Of a stretch of 64,000 nucleotides of DNA, positions 34,444-46,432 are shown one piece after another. Under the pieces are notes generated by a model. It was not told where the DNA came from. It saw nothing but the letters and a program-made list of their open reading frames with translations, and did not search any database. The DNA is from Laguncularia racemosa. Taxonomy: Eukaryota; Streptophyta; Magnoliopsida; Myrtales; Combretaceae. A program made the translations under genes and the position numbers. Location: assembly GCA_037954665.1 (NCBI GenBank), contig JBBMOL010000203.1, positions 248,001-312,000 of the forward strand. Reading direction: 5' to 3'. Numbering within the stretch: the first letter of the stretch is position 1; the number at the start of each line of letters is the position of its first letter.

Positions 34444-37147
34444 CTAAACCCAATCTCTAGGCTCAGAAACAACCTTAGTGCACTCTTTATTGGCTTGCCT
34501 AACATAATGCTCATTCTTCTTGTCTATATTAGCCTGAACTTTGGCATGTAAATCCTTTACAAAGTCGACCTTCTGTTTTCCATCAAAATTAACAATTTTA
34601 TTAGAAGGCAAACATAATATATCTAAAGGAGTTAAAGGATTAAAACCATACATAATCTCAAATAGTGAATGTGATGTAGTAGAATGAACAATTCTATTGT
34701 ATTGAAACTCAATAAGAGGCAGATAAATTTCCCATTGTTTTAAGTTCTTTTGAATGATATTACGCAACAATGTAGTAAGTGTCCTATTAACTACTTCAGT
34801 TTGCCCATTCGTTTAGGGATGTGAAATAGTTGAAAACATGACTTTAGTCCCTAATTTATTCCATAAGGTACGCTAAAAATGACTTAAGAACTTCATCTCA
34901 ATCACTTACTATTATTCTAGGCAATCTATGCAAACATATTCCTTCCTTGAAGAACAAATCAACAATATGTGTTGCATCATTTATTTTAGAACATGTAATA
35001 AAATGTGCCATCTTACTAAATCTATCAATAACAAAAAATATGCTGTCTTTACCACTTTGAGTCCTAAGTAACCTAATTATAAAGTCTATGGAAATATCAG
35101 TCCAAGGCTGAGTAGGTACAGGTAATGGTGTATAAAACCCATATGGTTTTACTTTAGACTTTGCTTGTTTACAAGTTATACACTTATCACAAGCAGATTG
35201 CACATCATGTTTCATGTTAGGCTAATAAAAATGTTCATGCAATATGTTTAAAGTCTTTCGCATACCAAAATGTCCTATTAGCCCTCTTCTGTGGGACTGT
35301 TTATTCAGCAATTCACGCAAGCAACACATAGGCACAAACAACCTATTCCTTTTAAACAAGAATCCTTCATGCCTATAATATTCCCCATATACACATTTAA
35401 AACATGCATTCCATGCTTGGCAAAAATAAGCATCATTAATATACAAATCTTTAATGAATTCAAAACTAAGTAATTTAGATTGCAAGGAAGTGAGCAATAC
35501 ATACCTTCTGGACAATGCATTAGCAACAACATTTTCCTTCCCATTCTTGTATTTAATTACATAAGGAAATGTTTCTATGAACTTTAGCCATTTAGCATGT
35601 TTTTTTATTAAGCTTACCTTGAGATTTCAAAAACCTTAAGCTCTCATGATTAGAATGAATAACAAACTCCCTTAACCACAAATAGTGCTGCCATGTTTGA
35701 AGAGTTCGTATGAAGGCATACAACTCCTTGTCATAGGTAGGGTAATTTAATGCTGCCTTACTAAGCTTTTCACTAAAGAAGGCAATTGGTTTGGAATCTT
35801 GCATCAAAACATCCCCTATTCTAATCCCTATTGCATCACATTCAACCTTAAAAGCTTTGTCAAAGTTAGGCAAACACAATAAAGGTGCATTAGTCAATTT
35901 GTCTTTCAAAGTATTAAAAGCTTTCTCATGTACTTCTTCCCACTTAAACACAACATTCATTTTAATAAGCTCATTTAAAGGTACTGCAATAGAACTAAAG
36001 TCCCTTATAAACCTCCTATAAAAACTTGCTAAACCATGAAAACTTCTTACCTCACTTACATTCTTTGGGGTAGGCTATTCTCTAATCACCTTCACCTTAT
36101 CTTCATCCACCTTTATTCCCTATGAGCTTACAACAAATCCAAGAAAAACATTGGATTCCATACAAAAATCACACTTTTGCAGGTTAACATATAATTTATT
36201 TTCCTTCAAAACACTTAAAACAACTTGTAAGTGCTTAACATGATTATCTAAATTTTTGTTGTACACTAAGATATCATCAAAGTAGACTATAACAATTTTT
36301 CCAATGAAAGAACACAAAACATGATTCATTAGACTCATAAAGATGCTAGGTACATTAGTTAAGCCAAATGGCATGACTAACCACTCATATAACTCATATT
36401 ATGTCTTAAAAGCAGTTTTTATTCATTACCTTTCTTTATACGAATTTGATGATAACCACTTTTTAAATCAATTTTTGAAAATAAACATGAATCTTACAAC
36501 CTATCAGGCATATCATCTAACTTGGGGATAGGATATCTATACTTTATGGTGATTTTGTTGATGGCTCGATAATCTACACACTTGCACCATGTTTCATCTT
36601 TCTTAGGGACCAACAGCACAGGAACTGAACAGGAACTGAGATTTTGTCGCATGAATCCCTTTTGTACAAGTTCTTCCACCTGCCTTTGAATCTCTTTTGT
36701 CTCTTCCGGATTGGCTCTATACATGGGTCTATTAGGAATGGATGACGTTAGAATGAAATCAATCCAGTGTTCAATACCTCTTAGAGGAGGTAATCCATCT
36801 GGGATGTCCTTAGGAAATAAATCTTCAAATTCTTGCAGTAAAGACACAACCACACTGGGCAAAGAGAAGTTAAGATGATTAGTTGAAAAATAGACATCCT
36901 TGTACAAAAGTACAAGTAATTGTTGCCCGAATTGGCTCTATACATGGGTCTATTAGGAATGGATGACCTTGGAATGAAATCAATCCAGTGTTCAATACCT
37001 CTTAGAGGAGGTAATCCATCTGGGATGTCTTTGGGAAATAAATCTTCAAATTCTTGCAGTAAAGACACAACTACACTAAGCAAAGAGAAGTTAAGATCAT
37101 TAGTTGAAAAATAGATATCCTTGTACAAAAGTACAAGTAATTGTTGC
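34444..37147 (-). pseudogene. Gypsy-4 pol remnant (RT, RNase H, IN)
   Basis: Minus strand: RT starts in the duplicated segment (EFEDLFPKDIPDGLPP near 36850-36800 and again near 37070-37020). It continues with CVDYRAIN near 36585 and YFDDILVYN near 36285-36260. RNase H is at about 35960-35600. The integrase zinc-binding part is near 35300-35160 (CDKCITCKQAK at 35190) and the core near 35130-34800 (DISIDFI, VIDRFSKMAHFI). The far end near 34320-34280 reads ATFDVADLSLYD. Stops and the out-of-frame duplication disable it. Confidence 0.88.
36706..37147. repeat. 221-bp tandem duplication inside Gypsy-4 RT
   Basis: 36706-36926 and 36927-37147 are near-identical; TTGGCTCTATACATGGGTCT starts at 36711 and again at 36932. 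The period is not a multiple of three, so the reading frame is destroyed. About ten differences separate the copies. Confidence 0.92.
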
Positions 37148-37539
37148 CTTGCCAACATAGCTCTCTTAATCTCTCCTTTTGTAGCAAAATCACTCATTCT
37201 TTTATTGCTCTCTTCACTGCTTTCCTTACTCTTTCATACACACTCACTCTTTTTGTCACTCTTTCCTTTTTCTAGTGTACTCACTTTGTTTTCTCTCAAT
37301 TTTCACTCTTTCACTATCATAACCTAATCTTCATATACCTCCAAAGGTTTGAGAGGTGTTAGCATAATGAGTTGGTTATTCATTGCAAGTTTATACACAT
37401 TCTTGTACTTATCATGAGTGACCTTCCTATCAAATTGCCATGGACACCCCAAAAGGAGATGTCTAACATGCATTGGTGCTACATCACAAAGTACCTTATC
37501 TTTATAATTGCCAATGGATAATGCAACTATAACCTACTT

Positions 37540-37800
37540 TGTTACTTTAACTTCACCACACTCATTCAACAATTGTAGCTTATATGGCCTAGGATGCTTT
37601 AATGTAAGTAGATGCAATTTCTCAACTATTAAAGAACTCGCAACATTTGTGCAACTACCACTATCAATAATCATGTTACATACCTTACCACTAAAATGGC
37701 ACTTAGTATGGGAGATGTGCTCACGTTCTTCCTCATCATCATCTTCCTTAGGTTGTATGTTTAGAGCACAACTAATGATCAACATCTCTCCTTTCATAGG
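37540..37800 (-). pseudogene. Gypsy-4 aspartic protease segment
   Basis: Reads CNMIIDSGSCTNVAS near 37685-37640, the D-S-G active site of a retroviral-type protease. Confidence 0.85.
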
Positions 37801-37919
37801 ACCCTCTACATCAACATCATTGCATTCCTCTAATGGTGGTATCTTTTCCTCAGTTGAGCTGATACTCTCTACTCACTGTTATCTAAAACAACCATAACCC
37901 TCTTATTTGGACATTAAGA

Positions 37920-38851
37920 TGAAATGTACCCCAACCTTTGACACTTGAAACACTTAGTATCATGTGATCTAGCAGAGGATTTAAATTCAGTTTTACCTCT
38001 AGGATAGGCAGTTGGTTCTTTAGTCTTTGCATCTTCCTTTGCTTAGATGCATCCTTATGATTCTTCTAGATTGTCTTCCCTAAAGAGCCAAAAGCGAAGC
38101 CATACCTAAAGGTACCCTTAGATTTTAACTGCCTCTCCACCTTAATAGCCTTATGTAATAGTTCCTCCATTTCCACATAATGATGCAACTTCACAATGTC
38201 AGCTATCTCTCTATTCAGGCCATTAACAAATCTAGCCATTGTGGCCTCATGATCTTCTTCTATGTTAGCCTAAATCATAGCTACCTCCATCTCTTTATAA
38301 TGATCCTCAACACTCATGAAACCTTGAGTCAATCCCTACAATTTTCTATATAAATCCCTATAGTAATGACTAGGTATAAACCTTTTTCTCATTACTACCT
38401 TCATTTCTTCCCATGACCTAATTGGTCTCTCTCCTATTCTTCGCCTACTAACCACAAGTTGATCCCATGCATAATCGGTGAACTTAACTGTTGCTAGTTT
38501 AACCTTCTTCTCCTCAACATAATTATGACAATCAAATATATGTTCTACTTTTCTTTTCCACTCCAAATACAACTCAGGGTCATTATTCCCTTGAAAAGTA
38601 AGGATTGCCATCTTAATGCTTTCTAAATTACTATCCTGCCTTTGAACAACCCTTTTACCTCTCCTAGAACTATTCATATCAACATCGGACTCCTCATCTT
38701 CCCCCTCCTCATCCATACTCCTTTTGAAAGACTTATGCTTAGAAGGAGATTCAAGATCATCTAACCTTCTATCCAAAAGTTTAAATTGATCTTAGATTGC
38801 CTTTATAAACAACTTCATATCAGAATCCACATGATCTCCTCCACTACTCAT
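37920..38851 (-). pseudogene. Gypsy-4 gag remnant
   Basis: Starts at ATG 38851, with a stop about 20 codons in. An acidic, basic-patched N-terminal region is followed by the gag domain (LYLEWKRKVEHIFDCHNY near 38560-38510, RFIPSHYYRDLY near 38375-38345). A zinc-knuckle trace CFKCQRLGY is near 37965-37930. Internal stops near 38336 and 38270. Confidence 0.83.
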
Positions 38852-39182
38852 GTTTTCACAGCTTGCAACAAATTTGTTAGTAACAAAAATTTTCCTCTTA
38901 ACTCTCCCTCATGTGTTTACACTTAGAAATACGGATTCAAATCACTCGTGTTTCATTCAATAATATTTTTTTTATCCAATAAACTCCTTTCTATAAGCTC
39001 TTTAACAAGAACCCTATCAACAACCCTACCAAGCAACAAATAATGACAAAGTAGTATTAAGAACTACAGAATAATCTAGTCTAATCAATCCAAGAGGGAA
39101 TTTTGTGACAAGCCCCCCTTTTTTTTATACGAATTTAATTTCATTTCTTCTCCTTTTTTTTTCTTTTATATGAATTTTCTTT

Positions 39183-39230
39183 TCTTCTTCTTCTTCTTCT
39201 TCTTCTTCTCTCTCTCTCTCCCTCTCTCTT
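39183..39230. repeat. TTC/TC microsatellite
   Basis: About nine TTC units followed by TC dinucleotides, in the 5' untranslated part of Gypsy-4. Confidence 0.9.
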
Positions 39231-39447
39231 TTTAAACTCTTTGAACACATCAGCTTAAACCACCAACAATGTACCAAATCAATTGAAGAATTCTAAACTT
39301 GCAAAACAAATTCAAAGGAATGAACTTTTTTTTTTTTGACAAACAAGAACAATAACAAACAACTAGAATTCAAAGGATTAAATTAACAAAAGACAACAAT
39401 GCAATAATTCCAAAGGATAGATAAACACTTGATTTCCAAGAGCCAAA

Positions 39448-39459
39448 GCTTTGATACCA
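39448..39459 (-). other. Gypsy-4 primer-binding site
   Basis: Minus strand TGGTATCAAAGC two bases inside the 5' LTR; close to the Met-tRNA type site. Confidence 0.75.
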
Positions 39460-39461
39460 AA

Positions 39462-40207
39462 TGATGCGAACCCTAGGTTGAGATGTCTTAGAACCCAATT
39501 GGATGGAAAAGAAGCCCTAGAATCGTCTTTGAAATCAAGTAGCGAACTTGACCCTAATTCGAATGCCAAATTAAAACTAAAGCTATAAACAAATTGTGAT
39601 CGCTACAAGACACCTTAATAGGATCGAATGAAGTTCTTGATGAAGAACAATAAAAGGGTTTTTCTTAAAATACATAAAATGACCTTACATCTTTGTGCCT
39701 TTAAAAGACTATTTATAGTCTACAACTAAAAAGGCAAAATTACAAAGAAATTACAAGTCAGTAAAACCTAACGACCTACATTTAGGTTGCCTAAGTAAGC
39801 CAACAACTTACATGGCAAAGGCCGGCAACCTACATGGCCAAAATCGGTGGCCTTTATCCTACGCTGGCTAGAAAAGCTGGCAGCCTAAGTCCCAACACTG
39901 GTGACCTTCTTCCACTTCCAAGTGATCTTCAATATCTTATACGTAATGACATCCTTGAAGCTCAAAATTGTCCATTTGCTAAGATTACTCCAAGCTTTGG
40001 TCTTCATTATCATTATTGGAGATGCTTGACAAATGGAAAATGATCTCTTCATCTTTTGGATTAATCATTCATAATGCTTAGTCCAGGTGATCTTGAATAA
40101 GTCCATTTAAAGCTTGCTCCATGCATTTTGCTTTTGCCCTTGTCATTGGTCCTCCAATTCCTTCCAATGGATCACAGGAAAGAGTTAGTGCAAGCTGATT
40201 CTCATCA
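39462..40207 (-). repeat. Gypsy-4 5' LTR
   Basis: About 746 bp. The minus strand begins TGATGAGAATCAGC and ends CGCATCA. It includes the peptide-like stretch GGPMTRAKAKCMEQALNGLI (about 40160-40100). It differs from the 3' LTR mainly over the first 40 bases. Confidence 0.87.
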
Positions 40208-40480
40208 CCTTTTGTTGCATAGCCCAATGGTAGGGTGACCCATTGGATTACTCTTCATTATTTCATATTGATTTGGGTAATTCTTGTTATAAAATCCTTG
40301 ACTTGTGACATAGCTACCTCTCCTCTCGTAATGGTCTCCACCTAGTGGTCGCTCCTCCTCTTGAACTCTTTCCAAATAAGCCCTTTTGTCAATAAGACTA
40401 CTTACACACAACTTTTATTTCACTTAGGTAGCATTTAGGTGGCACAATGAAGCTTAGAGCCTTATAGCTTTGATACTAGG
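40208..40480 (-). other. Internal remainder of the small LTR element
   Basis: Continues the 170-bp repeat cut at 33522. A short open stretch at 40411-40205 has no recognised domain. Confidence 0.5.
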
Positions 40481-40826
40481 TGTCATAGGATGGGAGGTTT
40501 TCTCCTTCTAAAGATTTCGTACAACACTCGACCATCTTTTGTTTCATACTTTTGTCTAATTTTTGGATGGCGAGCCAACCTTCCATTCTTGTTTACCTAA
40601 GACGTATTTTGAGCTCATCTTACATCAAGAGAGCTTTCATTTGACTTTGCCACAGTCTCCTTTATGACTGTAGGGATTAACCTAATTAGTTTCAGCTTAC
40701 CATGGCTATCATCAGAAGAGTAGCATTAGCTCCTAACCAATTTGTTCATAGGTGGCTAAACCCTCCTTCAAAGAACTTAACTCCTAGAACAAACTCACTT
40801 CCCACTTGATGTTATAGACAGTGACA
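40481..40826 (-). repeat. 5' LTR of the small LTR element
   Basis: TGTCATAGG to AGTGACA on the plus strand; partner of 32591-32978. Confidence 0.78.
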
Positions 40827-42790
40827 CCAAGCATCTCTCCTAAAGTCATCACTTACCAACTTAACATCAACCTTAGCATGAAGGTTGTGAAACAAAAGAA
40901 ACAACACTTTAGCCCTGAGCGGCAAGTAGCCATCAAGACACAAGTCCAGAAGCTACTCGAAGCTAATTTTATATGCGGGGAGCCTTACCTAACCTGGTTA
41001 GCTAATTGTGTGCTGGTTAAAAAATCTAATGGAAATTAACATATGTGCATAGACTTCATAAGCCTCAATATAGCCTACCTAAAGGATTGTTTCTTACTCT
41101 CACGCATCAGCTAGTTGGTTAACTCTACCTTAGGCCATGCACCCCTAAATTTCATGGATGCCTTTTTAGGTTATAACTAGATTATGATGCATGAGCTTGA
41201 GCAGGTACACACTTCATTCATCACCAACTATAACACCTATTGTTACAAAGTTATTCCCTTTGGTTTAAAGAATGTTAGAGCAACATATTAGAGGTTGGTG
41301 ACTACAACGTTTAAGGACCAAATTGGATGCAATGTTAAGGTTTATATGGATGATGTGATCGTGAAAAGTGTTAAGCCCACTAACTACCTCTAGGACCTAT
41401 AAGAAACTTTTGACACATTGTGGAAGTATAACATGAAACTTAACCTACAAAAGTGTGTCTTCAAGGTCGAATTTAGTAAATTCCTCGGGTATGTGGTCAT
41501 CGAATAAGGAATTGAGGCCAACCTAAAAAAGATCTACACCATCCTAGATATGCATCCACTTAGAATTGTCAAAGAAGTCTAGAGGTTGATAGGATAGATT
41601 GCCGCCTTAATAGGTTTGTAACCAAGGCCACAAATAAATGTGTTAAGTTCTTTAAAATCTTGAAAAACCCATCCAACTTCCAATGAGTTGACTAGTGCCA
41701 AGATGCTTTTGAACCTTCCCACCTATACTCTCAAAGCCCATATTGAGCAAATTACTCTACTTCTACCGTTTGGTCAATGATGGAACCCTCTCCTCCATAC
41801 TTGTTCGAGTAGAGGGATAGGAACACAAGCCTATCTACTATGTTAACCATGTCTTGCAAAGACCAAAACTTCAATACTCCCTCATTGAAAAGTTTGCAAT
41901 AGCTATTGTGTTGTCAACTCGGAGGCTTTGCCTTTACTTTAAGGCACACTAGGTGGTTGTCCTCACCAACTAGCTGCTGCACCAAATACTTTACAAACCA
42001 TACACCAAGGCCACGTGGTGCATTATGTAGTAGATATAAGTGCCTATGGCATTCAATTCTAACCTCAAGAAGCAATAAAAGCCTAAGTCTTGCAGACTTT
42101 ATAGCCAAATGCACGCTACCATAGTAGGATTTACACGAACTATGACCATAGTGGACCTTTCATGTGGATGGCTTGTCCACTCCTAAGGGGAGTAGAGTAG
42201 GACTAATACTTAGAAGCTTGAAAGGAGCAATGGTAAGCTATGCATTAAAGTTTAGATTATGAGCCAACAACAATGAAGTAGAATACGAAGCGCTCATCGC
42301 AAGTATGAAACCCACAAGGAAGGTCGATGTCGAAAATCTTCAAATCTTCTTGGGCAATCGTTGTCCAAAGGGGGATTATGTGGTGAAAGACAAAGTAATG
42401 TCCAAATACTTAGAGGACGTAAAAACGTTTGGAGCGAATTTCCCCTTTTGGACAATAAAAAAGATCCTGAAAGGCAACAACATTGAAGCCGATAGCCTCT
42501 CTAAGCTAGCCTTAACCTGCAAAATGAATGAGGACAAAAGAGTGTTTATAGAATTCATACTTAACAAAATCATTGGTAAGCTCGACCAACAGATATTAGA
42601 GGTATGACCCCCATTAGCAGAGCCATGCTAGATGGACCCCATGCTCGCATTTCTTCCAAAAGGCACTACTTCGGAAGACAAAAAGGAGGCAAGAAAACTC
42701 AGGAACAAGTCAACACAATATACCCTAATTAACAACAAATTGTACTGATGATCCTTTAGCCTGCCTTGCTTAAAATGTATTTGACCTAGT
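40827..42790 (+). pseudogene. Tat-like RT, RNase H and integrase start
   Basis: The host frame resumes with PSISPKVITYQLNI, then ANCVLVKKSNGN near 41005-41038, CIDFISLN near 41046, VYMDDVIVKS near 41341-41370 (the YxDD RT site) and KCVFKVEFSKFLGYVV near 41450-41500. RNase H traces reach about 41960. A second RNase H-like part at 42140-42530 (HVDG-like start; EADSLSKLAL near 42487) is typical of Tat pol. The integrase N-terminal stretch near 42640-42750 follows; the core is missing. Many stops. Confidence 0.8.
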
Positions 42791-42799
42791 GAAGCCCAG

Positions 42800-43265
42800 C
42801 AAGTCCTAAAGGATGATTGGATGTAAGTTGCACCATCAAAAAATGCGCATGATTCTTACAAGTGGCGTGCGAATTATAAATGTGCCTTGGCCCTCTAATC
42901 ACTACACACAATTTTCCCCTGACCATGCGATAGCAAGTGTGCAAGTTTTTACAAAACACGGATAAAAGAGTCACTTAATGCTATTAATGATGATGGAAGT
43001 CCCAACCCATTAAAGAACAAACACACAATTATGATAGGCCAAAATTTCTAGTATAGGGCTTGCAAACCCAACGTAAAGAAGGAAAAAATTAGTGAGATTT
43101 TCAAACATAACAAGAAATAGAAAAGTAGAAATATAGGCATGCACAAAAGGAAAAAAGAAAAGCCTTTTCATTATCAAAATAGTTACAATATGGTAGGGCT
43201 GGCATGCTGGCCCGTGGTCACAAAATTACCAAAACGAAAAAGGCAAGGAAAGAACAAAAAAGGAG
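42800..43265. other. Spacer between pol remnant and antisense ORF
   Basis: No domain recognised; the integrase core expected here appears deleted. Confidence 0.5.
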
Positions 43266-43269
43266 GAGA

Positions 43270-45226
43270 GACTAGCCCTTAGCTGGTTGCTCACCTAGTT
43301 GGTCAACTACTGTTTGGGCGGCGGCTATCTGGTCGTCGGACCTGCCCCCTCCTTTAGGTCCTCCTAGTCCTTTCCTCATCTCCATCCTCTTTAGTAGGAA
43401 GCTGAAGGTACTGATTTAGGATGGAGCAATCGAAGTTGGGAAATACTTTAAGGAGGTATTGCTTGTCCCTCCTGACCCCCTTGACAAGGAAGTCTATCTA
43501 GCACTCTTTCCATTCCTTGTTCTCCTTAAATTCTTCCACTACCTTAGCCTGGATGGCTTGGACTAGCTGACTACTCTCCTGCATCTCCTTAACAACCTAC
43601 ATGATTGCCACGGTTTCTAAAAGTTCCACATGGGCACTAGCCATCTGACCTTAGAGCTCAGTCGCCTATTTCCGATGACTCTTCTTCACTTCCAACAACT
43701 GTTGCCTTAGTTGCTCCTTCGAAGACCTCTTCTCTTTGGCAATCCACACCACGTTGGCCATAAGCACCTCCACTAGATGAAGGGCCTCATAAGCCTTGGA
43801 GTAAGCCACCTCAGCTTCCACGTGTTCTGCCTTTGCCTTTACACGAGTAGCCTTAGCTTGGCCCTTTGCCTCTTAGATCTTCTCATCACTTGCAGCTAGG
43901 ACCCTCTTTAGAGTAGTTTGAGCGAACTCCTCCTATTTCCTCGCTTGTGCAACATTAAGGCTTTGCACCAGCATTCCCTATTAAAGAAACAGCAATTGAT
44001 TAGAGGTTTGAAAAAAAGAAAAAATGATGAAAAGGGGGGAAGGAAAAGAGAAGAAAAGACCCTTTACCTTCACGAAGCTTTTGTATAGTTTGTTCTCCAA
44101 CACTATTGGGGATTAGATCATCCCCTATTTTATCACTATCTCTCGGTCCCATGGCAACAATGACTAGACAACAAAATCCTTGTACCGCAGGGTCCCCTTC
44201 ATGACTGAATCGTGTTGCCTAAAGGCCCACTTAGGCACATAGGGAGAGACATATCATGTTAAACCTCCATGGACTTTAGCCCTTTGGAGGACTCAATGGT
44301 AGGCTCTAGCCCCTTGGAGAGTTTGATGGAAAGTTGGCTGGATAGTGCTACATCAATAGTAGTCCCTTTCTTGAAGTTAGCTTGGGTCGATGAGCCAACC
44401 GCATTCTCTACCATAGCCACCTTGACCACTTTAGCATCCGGCCCTAAACCATCTTAGCCAGTATCCCCAGAAGCATGCGTCTCTAGTAGACTCTCCACTA
44501 GTTCATCTCAAATGACAATAGCAAACTCCACCCTTTGCTTTTTAACAAAAGATATGACATCCTTCTTGCTTCCCGCCTTTGCTTTGTTCCTTTTCGCTTA
44601 AGCCTTAAGTAAGGCATCCACATCAACATCGTTTGGGGCTATTTATTCTCTTGTAAAGCAACTAAGCATGGTTAGAACAACACATTGAAGCAAACCATAT
44701 CAACTCAAGGTCAAACTTAACTCCCCTACAAAAGGCTCAATATGGAAAATGGCTTTGGCCGATGTCTTCGCCCGTTCCCTCGCCATCATAGATGGGTAGC
44801 TTGTGGTGTGCCATCACGATTAGATCAATGTTAAACAAACCCTTCGATTGATGTTCCATAATCTTGTCATACCCTATTTTATCAATCAGACTGAGCTTGA
44901 TATTGGTCCTTTTGATAGGCTCAACCCAATGAGTCTAGAAGTCAAAACTATCCTCACATCGAACAAGCAGGTGCCTCTTTTTCCATCCCTTCCATGTGTC
45001 AAGCATTGCCACCGAATAGTTTCCATTGCTCATCTCTCATAGACAAATAGTACCTTTGGAATGGACTCATCTTCAATGCATACACCCTATAAAGAGACTC
45101 AAACAGCGCAATGATCATGTAGGCATTCGGGACGAGGATGCTTGGATACAACCGATGGTAGTTGAAGAAGTGTCTTTGGAACCTACTAAAAGGAATCCTA
45201 AAGCCTGCTACAAAGTATGCCGTGAA
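43270..45226 (-). pseudogene. Antisense ORF of the Tat-like element, main part
   Basis: The minus strand downstream of pol reads a decayed protein. FTAYFVAGFRIPFSRFQRHF at 45226-45165 is a motif seen in uncharacterised plant transposon proteins. Coiled-coil-like, charged sequence follows, ending near 43400 with KVVEEFKENKEWKEC...FPNFDCSIL. It joins in frame with 50743-50932 when Copia-2 and one target copy are ignored. Antisense ORFs after pol are known in some Tat elements (recalled, not checked). A separate inverted element is an alternative. Confidence 0.6.
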
Positions 45227-45231
45227 CAAAC
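45227..45231. other. Target duplication CAAAC, left copy (Copia-2)
   Basis: Repeated at 50738-50742. Confidence 0.93.
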
Positions 45232-45414
45232 TGTTGAATATTCTATAATCTCTAGAATAAGGGAAACTAAATATTTAGAACAGAAATAGAGTAACATTAT
45301 ATATAAGATATATGCAGTTTCCTTTCCTAGAAAATATACTTATATAAAATAGAAGATTGTATCTACTCTATATATATTGATAGAGAAGAAGGAATACATA
45401 CGCTTTTCTAAACA
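45232..45414 (+). repeat. Copia-2 5' LTR
   Basis: TGTTGAATATTC to TTCTAAACA, matching 50555-50737 without indels. Confidence 0.95.
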
Positions 45415-45426
45415 TGGTATCGGAGC
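45415..45426 (+). other. Copia-2 primer-binding site
   Basis: TGGTATCGGAGC directly after the LTR; Met-tRNA type with one change. Confidence 0.88.
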
Positions 45427-45454
45427 ATGGAAAAGATCTAGGATCAACAAAGTG

Positions 45455-46432
45455 AAAGAATCAGAAAAGGAAGATCAAACACCTTCTACTGGTTCTTTTC
45501 GGACAGACCCCACCGTTCTTGATGATTTAACATCAAGAATAACACAGATGCTACATCAAACATCCATACCAACAACTATTGATCCAGTTCTCACGTCAAT
45601 AGGTGTCAAGCTGGATGGAACAAATTATGGCATCTGGTCGCAAGTTATGGAGATGTATATTGCGGCTAAAGACAAGCTGGGCTACATCAATGGAGACTCG
45701 CCAAAGCCGATGGAAATAGATCCAATGTTTAGAAGATGGAGAACAGAGAATGCCGTCGTTAAAGGATGGCTAATTAGCTCTATGGAACAGAACTTGATTG
45801 GAAACTATATCAGATTTCCAACTGCTAAAGCTGTGTGGGATGCGGTTGCTACAACATACTTCGATGGCACCGATACCTTACAAGTTTATGATCTAAAGCG
45901 GAAAGTGTCAAGAATGAAATAGAATGGAGGGTCACTAGAAGCATACTACAATACACTTCAAGGATTATGGAGAGAAATTGATTTTAGGTGACTAAATCCT
46001 ATGCTTTGTGATATTGACATAGAGAAATATAACTCTATGCTGCAGGAAGACAGAGTGTACACCTTCTTAGACGGACTTGACGATTGGTTGGATAGCATTC
46101 GAGTTGATACACTTTGTATACAACCACTTCCGTCTGTAGAACAAGCATATGCATATGTTCGAAGGGAGGATCAAAGACAAAGTGTGATGTTGATGAAAGA
46201 AGAAACCATGTCTAGTGCAGCAATGATATCCAAGGGAGGACTGAAACTACAACAGAAACCTACCCTTCACATGTTTCAACACGAAAAAAGAAGTTCTGCC
46301 ACAAGAACAAAGAATCAAACGGAAGAGAACGGTTGCACCTATTGTGGAAACACCAAACATATAAAGGAGACCTGCTTCAAGATATATGGATACCCAGATT
46401 GGTGGCATGAATTAAAGGAGAAAAGGAAATGA
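45455..46432 (+). pseudogene. Copia-2 gag remnant
   Basis: Gag domain with LDGTNYGIWSQVMEMYI near 45612-45662 and KAVWDAVATTYFDGTD near 45829-45876, then a stop at 45920. The frame continues to a zinc knuckle CTYCGNTKHIKETC at about 46336-46377. Stops at 45920, 45988 and 46430 break it. Confidence 0.9.

Larger units (their letters stand above)
33523..40207 (-). mobile_element. Gypsy-4: complete Ty3/Gypsy element
   Basis: Minus-strand element with LTRs 39462-40207 (5') and 33523-34262 (3'), whose ends are TGATGAGAA / TTCTCATCA-like inverted motifs. It has a primer-binding site at 39448-39459 and gag, protease, RT, RNase H and integrase in Gypsy order. It is flanked by CCTTT on both sides. No chromodomain is seen; instead the integrase C-terminus ends in a SATFDVADLS block just before the LTR. 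A 221-bp tandem duplication in pol and several stops make it inactive. Confidence 0.9.
32591..40826 (-). mobile_element. Small LTR element (about 1.5 kb itself) split by Gypsy-4
   Basis: Direct repeats 32591-32978 and 40481-40826 begin TGTCA and end TGACA, typical LTR borders. A primer-binding site on the minus strand (40467-40478, TAGTATCAAAGC) follows the right LTR, so that one is the 5' LTR. Removing Gypsy-4, the internal part is only about 0.8 kb, with tandem 170-bp repeats and no pol, so it is non-autonomous. It cuts the RT of the Tat-like element exactly: the host frame resumes at 40827. The 5-bp flanks TTACA and CCAAG do not match but have the right length. Confidence 0.75.
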
